NCBI GenBank assembly: GCA_029862935.1
Contig: JAOTWK010000082.1
Location: 1 to 10,997 of the forward strand
Length of the DNA: 10,997 bases
Reading direction: 5' to 3'
DNA from: Gemmatimonadota bacterium
GTDB taxonomy: Bacteria; Gemmatimonadota; Gemmatimonadetes; Gemmatimonadales; GWC2-71-9
Part shown: positions 1 through 7,869 of the stretch, in pieces
Layout: every line of letters starts with the position of its first letter
Numbering within the stretch: position 1 is the stretch's first letter
Notes under the pieces: model-generated
Told to the model about the DNA's origin: nothing
The model's input: only the letters and a program-made list of their open reading frames with translations
Databases searched by the model: none
Translations under genes and position numbers: made by a program

Positions 1-49
1 ACCGACAACCGATAACTGAGAACTGAGAACTGAGAACTGAGAACTGACC
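1..49. repeat. Tandem heptad repeat directly upstream of sufC
   Basis: Seven consecutive 7-bp units can be read in register: accgaca, accgata, four identical actgaga, then actgacc. The first two and the last are degenerate and the middle four are perfect. The array may extend left of the window. Each unit carries a TGA, and because 7 is not a multiple of 3, three perfect units put a stop in every + strand frame, so nothing on that strand is translated through it. It ends 2 bp before the sufC ATG and so occupies the whole visible leader. The only Shine-Dalgarno-like bases are the GAG of each unit, the nearest usable one 10 nt before the ATG. Heptanucleotide intergenic repeats are known in cyanobacteria (STRR sequences); any role here is inference. 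Confidence 0.9.
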
Positions 50-51
50 AA

Positions 52-807
52 ATGCTTGACGTCAAAAACCTTCGCGCCGCCATCGAGAGCACGGAAATCC
101 TGAAAGGCATAAACCTCTCCGTGAAACCCGGTGAGGTGCATGCCATCATGGGCCCCAACGGCTCCGGTAAGAGCACGTTCGCCCAAGTCCTCGCCGGCCA
201 CCCCGCCTACGAAGTGACGGGGGGGTCTGCGACATTCGAAGGGCAGGACCTGCTGGAGATGGATGCCGACGAGCGGGCGCGGGCGGGTTTGTTCCTCGCG
301 TTCCAGTATCCCGTCGCGATCCGTGGCATCACCAACGCGTACTTCCTGCAGTCTGCGGTGAACGCGCAGCGGAAAGAGCAGGGCCTCGAGGAGCTTGATA
401 CGCTCGATTTCGCCGAGAAGCTCGAGGCGAAGCTGGCATCGCTGGGATGGGACGACAGCTTGATTCACCGCGCGGTAAATGATGGATTCTCTGGTGGCGA
501 GAAGAAGCGGAACGAGATCATTCAACTGGCAGTCTTGGAGCCGAAGCTCGCCATTCTCGATGAAACCGATTCGGGATTGGACATCGACGCCGTCAAATCT
601 GTGGCCGAAGCGGTCAACGGATTCCGCAGCCCCGACCGATCGTTTGTGATTGTGACCCATTACGAGCGTATCCTGAACTACATCACGCCCGATCACGTGC
701 ACGTGCTCGCGGGCGGCAAGGTCGTCATGTCGGGCGATATGAAGTTGGCGCTCGAACTTGAGGCCAAGGGCTACGAGTGGGTCACGGAGGGAGCGGCGGT
801 CGCATGA
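52..807 (+). CDS. sufC: Fe-S cluster assembly ATPase SufC
   Basis: SufC is the cytosolic ABC-type ATPase of the SufBCD scaffold. ATP-driven SufC dimerisation remodels SufB-SufD during [Fe-S] cluster assembly; it is not a membrane transporter. The 251-residue product matches the usual length of about 250. It has Walker A GPNGSGKST at 34-42, Q-loop Q85, signature FSGGEKKRNE at 146-155, Walker B with D170 and E171, D-loop SGLD at 174-177 and H203. The SufC-typical TDSGLDID follows Walker B. K152, E171 and D173 sit where E. coli SufC has its family-specific salt-bridge residues. The ATG is the natural start because the family begins with a short lead into the first strand. The gene overlaps sufD by 4 bp (ATGA). 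No strong ribosome site is visible, as the leader is the heptad repeat. Confidence 0.98.
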   Translation: MLDVKNLRAAIESTEILKGINLSVKPGEVHAIMGPNGSGKSTFAQVLAGHPAYEVTGGSATFEGQDLLEMDADERARAGLFLAFQYPVAIRGITNAYFLQSAVNAQRKEQGLEELDTLDFAEKLEAKLASLGWDDSLIHRAVNDGFSGGEKKRNEIIQLAVLEPKLAILDETDSGLDIDAVKSVAEAVNGFRSPDRSFVIVTHYERILNYITPDHVHVLAGGKVVMSGDMKLALELEAKGYEWVTEGAAVA

Positions 808-2162
808 GCACGACGCAGCAACCGCGCCCGGTGGCCGAAGAGATGCGCTCCGCGGCCGGTCCGTACGTCGAGGCGTTCAAGACGTTCTCGTCGAACGGAG
901 TCGCCGGCGATCCCGCTTGGCTCAAAGATCGCCGCGCCGAAGCGATTGCCCACTTCGAAGAGCGCGGGTTTCCTACAACCCGGCAGGAGGAGTGGCGGTT
1001 TACGGATGTGAAACCGATCGCCCGCGGGTCCTTTGCGCGCTCGGAGCCATCTCCTGATGCCGTGTCGATCGAGGATGTCGACCGGCTCCGCCTCGGCGGA
1101 GGGGATTACGATTGCGTCGTCTTCCTGAACGGCCACCACGTGGCGGCGCTGTCTTCCGTGGGGCGTCACCCCGACGGTGTTCGGCTGGGCAGCCTACGGG
1201 ACGCGTTGTCGACGTCACCGGAGTTGGTGGAGGAGCACCTCGCTCGGTATGCCACGCAAGAGCACAATTCATTGGCGGCGCTCAATACGGCGTTCGTGGA
1301 GGACGGAGCGTTTCTCTACGTTCCGGATGGCGCCACCCTCGAGCGACCCGTCCAGTTCCTCTTCATCTCTGCCCCGCTCGCCGACCGATCCCTGGTGTCA
1401 CATCCGCGAAACCTGTTCATCGTTGGTCGCGAAGCCCGCGCGACGGTGGTCGAGAGCTATCGCTCGGCAAAGGCCGGTGCCTACTGGACCAACGCGGTGA
1501 CCGAAGCAGTGGTCGGGGCGCGTGCCAAGCTGGACTCCTACCGGGTCCAGCGGGAGCACGAGCAGGCGTTCCACACAGCGGTCACGCAGTCACACCAGGC
1601 GCGCGATAGTGTGTACTCGATGGTGACGTTCTCGTTTGGTGCACTCCTCTCACGGCACGACATTCACGCGACGCTGGGAGGCCAAGGTGCCGACTGCACG
1701 CTGGATGGACTGTCGATGCTGAGAAACCGGCAGCACACCGACTACCACACGGTGCTGGAGCATGCGGAGCCCAACTGCACGAGTTGGGAGTACTTCAACG
1801 GTGTGTTCGACGACCGTGCCCGTGGGATCTTCAATGGACGGATCATCGTACAGCCTGGTGCGCAGAAGACCGACTCCAAGCAGACGAACAACAATCTCTT
1901 GCTGTCTACTCGAGCCCGCGCCGACAGCCAGCCGCAGCTCGAGATCTACGCGGACGACGTCAAGTGCACCCACGGTGCGACGTTGGGGCCGATCGACGAC
2001 GAGCACATGTTCTACTTGCAGAGTCGCGGACTGACGGCGACCGAAGCCCGCAACCTGCTCACGTACGGATTTGGCTCGGAGATCCTCTCGAACGTCTCCC
2101 TCGAGCCACTCAGGTCCGCGCTCGATGCTGTGGTGCGCCGTTGGTTGGTGGGTACCGGCTAG
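804..2162 (+). CDS. sufD: Fe-S cluster assembly protein SufD
   Basis: SufD pairs with SufB in the SufBC2D scaffold on which nascent clusters are built; it has no catalytic activity of its own. The product has 452 residues, slightly longer than E. coli SufD (423). The N-terminal domain contains the family motif EEWRFTD at 62-68. The C-terminal half is the SUF beta-helix core, with YADDVKCTHGAT followed by FYLQSRGL. C388 and H390 align with E. coli C358 and H360, the latter implicated in cluster assembly at the SufB-SufD interface. The start at 804 is chosen over an upstream in-frame GTG (777) because it gives the ATGA overlap with sufC and because GGAGGGAG at 786-793 lies 10 nt before it. It could be confused with SufB, but the length and the position after sufC favour SufD. 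Confidence 0.95.
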   Translation: MSTTQQPRPVAEEMRSAAGPYVEAFKTFSSNGVAGDPAWLKDRRAEAIAHFEERGFPTTRQEEWRFTDVKPIARGSFARSEPSPDAVSIEDVDRLRLGGGDYDCVVFLNGHHVAALSSVGRHPDGVRLGSLRDALSTSPELVEEHLARYATQEHNSLAALNTAFVEDGAFLYVPDGATLERPVQFLFISAPLADRSLVSHPRNLFIVGREARATVVESYRSAKAGAYWTNAVTEAVVGARAKLDSYRVQREHEQAFHTAVTQSHQARDSVYSMVTFSFGALLSRHDIHATLGGQGADCTLDGLSMLRNRQHTDYHTVLEHAEPNCTSWEYFNGVFDDRARGIFNGRIIVQPGAQKTDSKQTNNNLLLSTRARADSQPQLEIYADDVKCTHGATLGPIDDEHMFYLQSRGLTATEARNLLTYGFGSEILSNVSLEPLRSALDAVVRRWLVGTG

Positions 2163-2180
2163 GGGAAGACGGGGGTTCCG

Positions 2181-3437
2181 GTGCGCCAGGTTTCCACGCC
2201 GCTGGTCACAGCGCGCCCCATCCGGGACGTGCAACAGGTGCGGGCCGATTTCCCGGTGCTCGCAAGCAACGCCAACGGCAAGCCACTCGTATACCTCGAC
2301 AACGCAGCGACGAGCCAGAAACCGCGCAGCGTGATTGACGCCTTGACGGCGTTCTATGCGTCCCAGAATGCCAACATCCACCGCGGTGTTCACGATCTCA
2401 GCCAGCGAGCCACCCTGGCGTACGAAGGGGCCCGCGGCAAACTGCAGCGGTTCCTCAACGCGGCCGACCCGCATGAGATCGTCTTCGTTCGTGGCGCGAC
2501 AGAGGCGATTAACCTCGTCGCACAGACGTATGCACGCACCACGCTCCAGGCGGGGGATGAGGTCATCTTGTCGGCCATGGAGCACCACTCGAACATTGTT
2601 CCTTGGCAGCTCGTCTGTGAGGCAAGAGGCGCACGCATCCGGGTAATTCCGATGTCGGATGCGGGAGAGTTGGACCTCGACGCATACGCGACACTGCTCA
2701 CCGATCGAACCAAGCTGGTTGCGATAGTGCACATCTCCAACTCGTTGGGGACGATCAATCCGGTCAAGGAGATGATCCGCCGCGCACACGACGCTGGTGT
2801 ACCCGTGCTGGTCGATGGCGCGCAGGCGGCGCCGCACCAACCGATCGACGTACGGGATATCGACGCAGACTTCTACGCGCTGTCGGGCCACAAGATGTTC
2901 GGCCCGACTGGGATTGGCGTGCTGTACGGTAAGACATCGCTGCTCGACGCCATGCCGCCCTATCAGGGCGGCGGCGAGATGATTCGGTCCGTAACCTTCG
3001 AGAAGACCACGTACGCGCCGCTACCGGCGAAGTTCGAAGCGGGGACGCCACACATTGCCGGAGCCATTGGCTTGGGTGCCGCTGTCGACTACCTGCGAGG
3101 GCTGTCGTGGGAGTGGATTCAGGCACACGAGTACGAATTGCTCGAGCGGGCGACGGATGCACTCAGTTCCATCCCCCGACTGCGGATCACTGGCACGGCC
3201 GCGCATAAAGCCAGTGTCGTGTCCTTTGTGATCGACGGCGTACACGCCCACGACGTGGGGACCATTCTCGACCAAGAGGGCATTGCCATTCGGACGGGGC
3301 ACCACTGTACGCAACCCGTGATGAAGCGTCTGGGGGTGCCAGCGACCGCCCGTGCGTCCTTTGCGTTCTACAACACGACCGATGAGGTCGATGCGCTCGC
3401 GCAGGGAGTGCACAGAGTCTGTGAGGTGTTCGGATAG
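2181..3437 (+). CDS. sufS: Cysteine desulfurase SufS (PLP-dependent, group II)
   Basis: SufS removes sulfur from L-cysteine, giving alanine and an enzyme-bound persulfide that feeds cluster assembly. The product has 418 residues (E. coli SufS has 406). The PLP lysine is K238 in SGHKMFGPTG, the PLP-stacking histidine is H135 in MEHHSNIVPW, D212 and Q215 lie in VDGAQAAPH, and the persulfide cysteine is C376 in RTGHHCTQP. All key residues sit at a constant offset of 12 from E. coli K226, H123 and C364, so the core is intact. The RxGHHCxQP context marks the SufS rather than the IscS/NifS group. A GTG start is used, with a G-rich stretch (2171-2175) 5 nt upstream; a later in-frame GTG (2229) would trim 16 residues and cannot be excluded. 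It lies 18 bp after sufD and its stop overlaps sufU by one base. Confidence 0.97.
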   Translation: MRQVSTPLVTARPIRDVQQVRADFPVLASNANGKPLVYLDNAATSQKPRSVIDALTAFYASQNANIHRGVHDLSQRATLAYEGARGKLQRFLNAADPHEIVFVRGATEAINLVAQTYARTTLQAGDEVILSAMEHHSNIVPWQLVCEARGARIRVIPMSDAGELDLDAYATLLTDRTKLVAIVHISNSLGTINPVKEMIRRAHDAGVPVLVDGAQAAPHQPIDVRDIDADFYALSGHKMFGPTGIGVLYGKTSLLDAMPPYQGGGEMIRSVTFEKTTYAPLPAKFEAGTPHIAGAIGLGAAVDYLRGLSWEWIQAHEYELLERATDALSSIPRLRITGTAAHKASVVSFVIDGVHAHDVGTILDQEGIAIRTGHHCTQPVMKRLGVPATARASFAFYNTTDEVDALAQGVHRVCEVFG

Positions 3438-3886
3438 TGCCAGACCTCCGCGAGTTGTATCAGCAAGTTGTCCTCGACCACAATCGGAATCCGCGTAACT
3501 TCCGCCCGCTACCTGAAGCCAATCGCACAGCCGAGGGCGTGAACCCACTCTGCGGAGACGAGATCACCGTTCGGGTTCGACTCGAAGGCGACGTCATCGA
3601 AGACATCGCATTTCAGGGAACCGGGTGTGCGATCTCTCAGGCGTCGGCCTCGCTCATGACAGCAGCCGTGAAGGGAATGAGCAAGGACGAGGCGGAGGAC
3701 TTGTTTCACGCCTTTCATGCCATGGTCACAGCGGGCCCCGGCAGCACTCCGGACACCTCGAAACTCGGCAAGCTCGCAGCCCTTGGGGGGGTGCGGCGGT
3801 TCCCGGCTCGCGTCAAGTGCGCCAACCTTGCGTGGCACACGCTGCACGAGGCGCTGAGCGGAGGCGGGTCGATCTCGACGGAATGA
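3437..3886 (+). CDS. sufU: Zinc-dependent sulfurtransferase SufU
   Basis: SufU accepts persulfide sulfur from SufS by zinc-ligand exchange and passes it toward SufBCD, replacing SufE in this system. The 149-residue protein opens with LYQQVVLDHNRNPRNF, the IscU/SufU family signature. The metal ligands C39, D41, C64 and C128 match B. subtilis SufU C41, D43, C66 and C128. The C64-C128 spacing of 64 residues includes the extra segment that distinguishes SufU from IscU (about 43 residues), and the IscU histidine ligand is missing. It therefore reads as SufU, not a scaffold IscU. The start is GTG within TAGTG, overlapping the sufS stop by one base, with GTGAGG at 3421-3426 as ribosome site 10 nt away. 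It ends in an ATGA overlap with the Rieske gene. Adjacency to sufS fits the obligate SufS-SufU pair. Confidence 0.96.
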   Translation: MPDLRELYQQVVLDHNRNPRNFRPLPEANRTAEGVNPLCGDEITVRVRLEGDVIEDIAFQGTGCAISQASASLMTAAVKGMSKDEAEDLFHAFHAMVTAGPGSTPDTSKLGKLAALGGVRRFPARVKCANLAWHTLHEALSGGGSISTE

Positions 3887-4224
3887 GCGACCAGGGATTC
3901 GAGCGGGTGGCGACGGTCTCTGCGTTGGATGACGGCATGCCGGCAAGCGTACGCCTCGAAAACGGCGATGCCGTGTGCCTCGTGCGGGTCAACGACGAGG
4001 TATATGCCCTCGCCGATGCTTGCAGCCATGCCGACTTCCCCATGTCTGATGGTGACATGGTCGACGACTACGTCATCGAGTGCAGCCTGCACGGCGCGCA
4101 GTTCGACGTTCGCACGGGCGCGGTGCTGGAACTGCCGGCTGACGAGCCGCTCACGACCTACGAGGTAAGGATCGACGACGACGCCGTGTTGGTTCGTCCA
4201 CGATCGCAGCCCGCCTCAGAATAG
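3883..4224 (+). CDS. Rieske [2Fe-2S] ferredoxin-like protein
   Basis: This is a small soluble electron-transfer protein of 113 residues consisting of one Rieske domain. The cluster ligands are visible: C47 and H49 in CSHADFPM, and C67 and H70 in CSLHGAQFD, the two boxes separated by 17 residues. There is no signal peptide or membrane anchor, which places it in the cytosol with BphF/NirD-type ferredoxins. The ATG overlaps the sufU stop as ATGA. A GGAGG lies 18 nt upstream, too far to be ideal, so translation probably depends on coupling. The open frame runs further upstream but overlaps sufU and was not used. Rieske proteins recur in suf operons of several phyla, for example Actinobacteria. 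Its partner is unknown; supply of electrons for cluster assembly is a reasonable inference. Confidence 0.92.
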   Translation: MSDQGFERVATVSALDDGMPASVRLENGDAVCLVRVNDEVYALADACSHADFPMSDGDMVDDYVIECSLHGAQFDVRTGAVLELPADEPLTTYEVRIDDDAVLVRPRSQPASE

Positions 4225-4244
4225 CCAGCCGAGACGACGATTCC

Positions 4245-5519
4245 ATGACCAACGGACCGGGCGGACAACTGCAGCGAACGCTCGGACTGCTCGACGCTGT
4301 GGGAATTGGCGTGGGCGCAATTGTGGGCGCGGGGATCTTCGTCGTCCTCGGGGTCGCTGCAGGGATCGCCGGGCCGGCCGTGATCCTGGCGGTTCTGGTG
4401 GCAGGAATGGCAGCAACGGCCAACGCGCTGAGCTCGGCACAACTCGCGGCGACGTATCCCGTGACCGGTGGCACCTACGAGTACGGATATCGTGTGCTCG
4501 GACCATGGCGGGGTTTTGTCGCGGGCTGGATGTTCCTTGCCGGGAAGACGGCGGGCGTGGGCACCGTGGCGCTGGGGATCGGAGCATATCTGGAAACGGT
4601 GGTGCCCGGCGTACCAGCGCGTGCAGTGGCCGCGACGGCGGTAGTCGTATTCACGGCGCTCAACTACACGGGTGTGCGGCGTTCGAGCGCCGCGAACCTC
4701 GTGATCGTCGCTCTGTCGGTGATGTGTCTCCTGCTGTTCCTGGCGCTGGGGTTCCCGGACATGCGTGAGGCGGCGTACACGCCGTTTGCCCCCGCTGGGT
4801 GGGGAGCCACGCTCGAGGCCGCAGCACTCATGTTCTTCGCCTACACGGGCTACGCGCGAATCGCAACGTTGGGTGAAGAGGTGCGCGATCCACAACGGAC
4901 GATTCCCCGGGCCATTATCATCACCATTAGCACGACGCTTGCGCTCTACGCTGCGGTTGCAGTCGTAGCCGTCGGAGTCGTGGGCGCGCCAGCGCTCGCG
5001 GACACCGGTGCGCCCCTTCAGGTGGCGGCCACCGCGGCAGGAGGGGCAACCCTGGGACTCGCGGTGACGGTTGGGGGAACGGCAGCCATGCTGGGTGTCA
5101 TCCTCTCGCAACTTCTCGGGCTTTCCCGGATGGGGTTTGCCATGGCGCGACGAGGTGACCTGCCGCGGTTTCTCGACCGCGTCCACCCTCGATTTGGCGT
5201 GCCGCACCGTGCTGTGGTGCTGATCGGCGTGGTGGCGCTGGTCGTCACGCTTACGGGGACGCTCAAGGGCGTCGCGTCGGCGGCGGCGTTTACAATCCTC
5301 GTGTACTATGGCATCGCGAACTGGGCAGCGCTACGAATGCCGCGAGAGGCAAAGTTGTTTCCCGATCTGGTGCCTGTCGCAGGGTGCGTTGCATGTGGGC
5401 TCTTGGCGTTGTCGCTCTCATCCGCGACGCTACTCACGGGTCTAATGGTGTTGCTTGGGGGTGTGGTTGCCCGCCTCGTGATCAATCCTCGCACCGGACA
5501 GAGCGACGCGCCGGCGTAG
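4245..5519 (+). CDS. APC-superfamily amino acid permease
   Basis: This is an integral inner-membrane transporter of 424 residues with about 12 hydrophobic helices, the usual APC topology. TM1 carries the family substrate-binding motif GAIVGAGIFV (about residues 24-33), with the glycine-rich unwound region. TM6 and the following loop contain FFAYTGYARIATLGEEVRDPQRTIPRAI, typical of the cationic/broad amino acid permease (CAT/YfnA-like) branch. Proton-coupled amino acid uptake is likely from the family; the substrate cannot be read from sequence. It starts 20 bp after the Rieske gene with only a weak GAG-type ribosome site, so co-transcription with the suf operon is possible. A functional link to Fe-S assembly, such as cysteine supply, is speculative. 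The C-terminus is short and hydrophilic. Confidence 0.9.
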   Translation: MTNGPGGQLQRTLGLLDAVGIGVGAIVGAGIFVVLGVAAGIAGPAVILAVLVAGMAATANALSSAQLAATYPVTGGTYEYGYRVLGPWRGFVAGWMFLAGKTAGVGTVALGIGAYLETVVPGVPARAVAATAVVVFTALNYTGVRRSSAANLVIVALSVMCLLLFLALGFPDMREAAYTPFAPAGWGATLEAAALMFFAYTGYARIATLGEEVRDPQRTIPRAIIITISTTLALYAAVAVVAVGVVGAPALADTGAPLQVAATAAGGATLGLAVTVGGTAAMLGVILSQLLGLSRMGFAMARRGDLPRFLDRVHPRFGVPHRAVVLIGVVALVVTLTGTLKGVASAAAFTILVYYGIANWAALRMPREAKLFPDLVPVAGCVACGLLALSLSSATLLTGLMVLLGGVVARLVINPRTGQSDAPA

Positions 5520-5552
5520 GCATGCTGCCGTGTCGCCGTCGAGAACGCCGGG

Positions 5553-5581
5553 TTGGTTGAGCCTCACGACCGCTGTATTCT
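5553..5581 (+). promoter_or_regulatory. Weak sigma70-type promoter candidate before the ABC exporter
   Basis: TTGGTT (5553-5558) and TATTCT (5576-5581) are separated by 17 bp, giving 3/6 and 4/6 matches to the consensus boxes. They lie in the 105-bp gap between the permease and the ABC ATPase, and a start near 5588 would leave a leader of about 37 nt. No clear terminator is visible in the rest of this gap. Confidence 0.35.
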
Positions 5582-5624
5582 TCGGACCTCACGCACGCCA
5601 CTAACACTCTCACATCGAGCAGCC

Positions 5625-6587
5625 ATGACGAGCGATTTGGTTATTGAGATAGACAACATTACCAAGCGATTCGCCGGGCACACGGCTGTGCGGGAGCTCT
5701 CCCTTTCCGTGCCTCGGGGTGCCGTGTACGGACTTCTCGGTCCCAATGGTGCCGGGAAGACGACCTCGATCCGGATGATGATGAACATCACCGTGCCCGA
5801 CGCAGGACGCATACAACTGTTCGGTCTGCCTGCCTCGGGACGGGACTTGAGCCATCGTATCGGGTATCTGCCCGAAGAGCGTGGCCTGTACCGCAAAATG
5901 CAGGTGTTGGACCTCCTCGTCTTTCTTGCTGAGGCCAAGGGCGTCCCGCGCCGAGACGCCAAGCGACTGACCCAGGAATGGCTCGAGCAGCTTGGGCTCT
6001 CGGAGTGGACGCGCAAGCGGGTGAATGATTTGTCCAAGGGCATGCAGCAGAAAGTGCAGTTCATCTCCACCGTGTTGCATGATCCCGAACTCCTCATTCT
6101 AGACGAACCCTTCTCCGGGTTCGACCCAGTCAACACGCAGCTGATGAAGGATGTCGTGGTGAGACTCGCTCGGAGGGGAACGACCGTGCTGTTCTCGACG
6201 CATATCATGGAGCAGGCCGAGAAACTGTGCGACTCGGTGTGTATCATCGCGCGAGGTCGGAAGGTCGTGGACGGCAAGACGGCGGATGTGAAGCGACGGC
6301 ACGGCGGGCGTCACGTGATCCTCTCCGTTGAAGATGGTCGTCCGGTCGTCCAGCGGATCCTTGCCGACCGTGCCTTGGTCGCGAAGGCTGACGATTACGG
6401 GCAGTATGCGGAGGTGGAACTGCATCCTGGCGCCGACCCGCAGCAGATCCTGACGGAACTGGTGCGCAACGACGTGCGTGTCAGCCGGTTCGAAATTGCC
6501 GAGCCTACCCTCAACAAGATATTCATCGATCTAGTGGGACCCGATGCAGTCACGGCCCGTGCAGAGGAGGATCAAGGCAATGCGTAA
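5625..6587 (+). CDS. ABC transporter ATP-binding protein, NatA-like
   Basis: This is the cytosolic ATPase subunit of a two-component ABC-2-type exporter, 320 residues long. It has Walker A GPNGAGKTT at 39-47, signature LSKGMQQK from 136, Walker B LLILDEP with D160 and E161, D-loop SGFDP and H193 in STHIMEQAEKLCD. After the nucleotide-binding domain (about 1-220) comes an extra C-terminal domain of about 80 residues with the layout of the DUF4162 domain of NatA/CcmA-type ATPases. The ATG at 5625 gives a normal N-terminus; an upstream in-frame TTG (5553) would add 24 atypical residues that overlap the promoter candidate. It overlaps the permease gene by 8 bp. NatAB of B. subtilis exports sodium, but many homologues have other or unknown substrates. 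Confidence 0.93.
   Translation: MTSDLVIEIDNITKRFAGHTAVRELSLSVPRGAVYGLLGPNGAGKTTSIRMMMNITVPDAGRIQLFGLPASGRDLSHRIGYLPEERGLYRKMQVLDLLVFLAEAKGVPRRDAKRLTQEWLEQLGLSEWTRKRVNDLSKGMQQKVQFISTVLHDPELLILDEPFSGFDPVNTQLMKDVVVRLARRGTTVLFSTHIMEQAEKLCDSVCIIARGRKVVDGKTADVKRRHGGRHVILSVEDGRPVVQRILADRALVAKADDYGQYAEVELHPGADPQQILTELVRNDVRVSRFEIAEPTLNKIFIDLVGPDAVTARAEEDQGNA
6564..6570 (+). promoter_or_regulatory. Strong Shine-Dalgarno for the ABC permease
   Basis: GAGGAGG lies inside the end of the ATPase gene, 9 nt before the ATG at 6580. It fixes that start over the in-frame ATG at 6544, which has no such site. It is the clearest ribosome site in the window and shows that the organism does use Shine-Dalgarno initiation where present. 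Confidence 0.85.
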
Positions 6588-7854
6588 GATCTGGGTCGTG
6601 ATGCGTCGCGAATTCGTCGAGAAGGTCCGCAACAAGTGGTTCATCATATCGACGGTGCTCGGACCCGTGCTCATGGCGTCGTTCATCGTGCTGCCGATTC
6701 TGTTGGCGGAGAAAGGTGCGAGCGAACGGAGGATCGCGGTCCTCGATGTGGGGTCCGACGGGTTTGCCGGGCGATTGGTCGAATGGCTCCAACCACCGGT
6801 GCCGATCGACGCCGAGCTGCAAGTTGTAGAGCTCGGTCGACTCGAGTCCGTGGCAGATTCGCTGACAACCGCGGTGGGAGAGAAGGCGCTGGATGGATAC
6901 CTGATCGTCTCAGAGGAAGCGGTCGATGACGGCCGGATCGAGTATCGAGGGTCCAACGTCTCGTCACCAGCGGACATGCGAATCCTGGAACGAGTGATGC
7001 GAGAAGCGGTGCTCGTGGAGCGGTTGAGCCGTGTTGGGGTGGATCCGGCACTCGTCTCTCAAGCGCAGATTCCGATGCGGCTACGCACGGTGAGTATTCG
7101 AGGCGGTCGTGTCACTGACGAGTCCGGGGAGTCAGCGTTTTTGTTGGCCTACGCCGTGTGGTTCGTGCTCTATATCTCGATTCTGCTCTACGGCGTGCAG
7201 GTAATGGGGTCGGTGGTGGAAGAGAAGACGTCCCGCATCATCGAGGTGTTGGTGTCGAGTCTGCGGCCCTTCCAGTTGTTGGCTGGAAAGGTGGTGGGGG
7301 TCGGAGCAGTCGGGCTGTTCCAGCTGACCATTTGGGGTGTCTCGGCGTGGTTGCTGTTCCAGCGTCGCGACATGGTGCTGGGGTGGTTGGGTGTGAATAC
7401 TGCCGGTGGACAGGAGTTCCAGTTTCCCGAGGTGTCACTCGTGACCCTCGGCATTGTGCTCGTGTACTTTCTGTTGGGGTACTTCCTTTACGCCGCCATG
7501 TTCGCAGCCGTGGCGGCGATGTCCAACTCGGAAGCTGAAGCGCGACAAGCGCAGGCACCCGTCGTCATGTTGCTCATCCTGCCGACCATCCTCATGCTTG
7601 GGATTCTGCAGCAGCCGGACGGGAACCTGGCGGTGAGCCTGTCGCTCATTCCGTTCTGTTCACCCATCGCCATGCCGGTACGTTGGGCTGCGGCACCGGT
7701 ACCGGTGTCAGAGCTAGCCCTGTCCATTGGTATTCTCGTCGCAACGTTGTGGCTCGTTGTTTGGGTTGCGGCAAGGATTTATCGCGTGGGGATCTTGATG
7801 TACGGCAAGCGCCCCACCCCGAGAGAATTGGTGCGCTGGATTCGTACAGCGTAA
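6580..7854 (+). CDS. ABC-2 type transporter permease, NatB-like
   Basis: This is the membrane subunit partnering the upstream ATPase; it has 424 residues. The basic N-terminus (MRKIWVVMRREFVEKVRNKW) precedes TM1 at about 21-43. A hydrophilic, probably extracytoplasmic domain spans about 44-185, and five or six further hydrophobic segments fill about 186-405. This one-plus-five arrangement with a large first loop is the NatB/ABC-2 layout. The motif EEKTSRIIEVLVSSLRPFQLLAGKVVG after the second hydrophobic segment is characteristic of the family and probably contacts the ATPase. The 8-bp overlap with the ATPase gene implies translational coupling. The substrate is unknown. A candidate terminator lies just downstream, so the pair appears to form its own two-gene unit. 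Confidence 0.92.
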   Translation: MRKIWVVMRREFVEKVRNKWFIISTVLGPVLMASFIVLPILLAEKGASERRIAVLDVGSDGFAGRLVEWLQPPVPIDAELQVVELGRLESVADSLTTAVGEKALDGYLIVSEEAVDDGRIEYRGSNVSSPADMRILERVMREAVLVERLSRVGVDPALVSQAQIPMRLRTVSIRGGRVTDESGESAFLLAYAVWFVLYISILLYGVQVMGSVVEEKTSRIIEVLVSSLRPFQLLAGKVVGVGAVGLFQLTIWGVSAWLLFQRRDMVLGWLGVNTAGGQEFQFPEVSLVTLGIVLVYFLLGYFLYAAMFAAVAAMSNSEAEARQAQAPVVMLLILPTILMLGILQQPDGNLAVSLSLIPFCSPIAMPVRWAAAPVPVSELALSIGILVATLWLVVWVAARIYRVGILMYGKRPTPRELVRWIRTA

Positions 7855-7869
7855 GCAGCTGTATGGTGA

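Noticed and set aside
686..702. CACGTG motifs inside sufC as extra parS sites
   Set aside because: Only the central CACGTG is shared; the flanking TGTTT and AAACA arms are missing and the sequence is coding.
1650..2891. Long minus-strand open frame (413 codons) opposite sufD and sufS
   Set aside because: It lies wholly antisense to two strongly supported genes. Its product is rich in Arg, Val and Asp with no recognisable motif, as expected of the opposite strand of GC-rich coding DNA.
4158..5207. Long minus-strand open frame (349 codons) opposite the permease
   Set aside because: It is antisense to a clear 12-helix permease. The translation is low-complexity, rich in Arg, His and Gly, with no domain.
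6312..6327. TCACGTGA inside the ABC ATPase gene as a parS half-site
   Set aside because: Only the central 8 bp match; the outer positions do not fit the 16-bp consensus.
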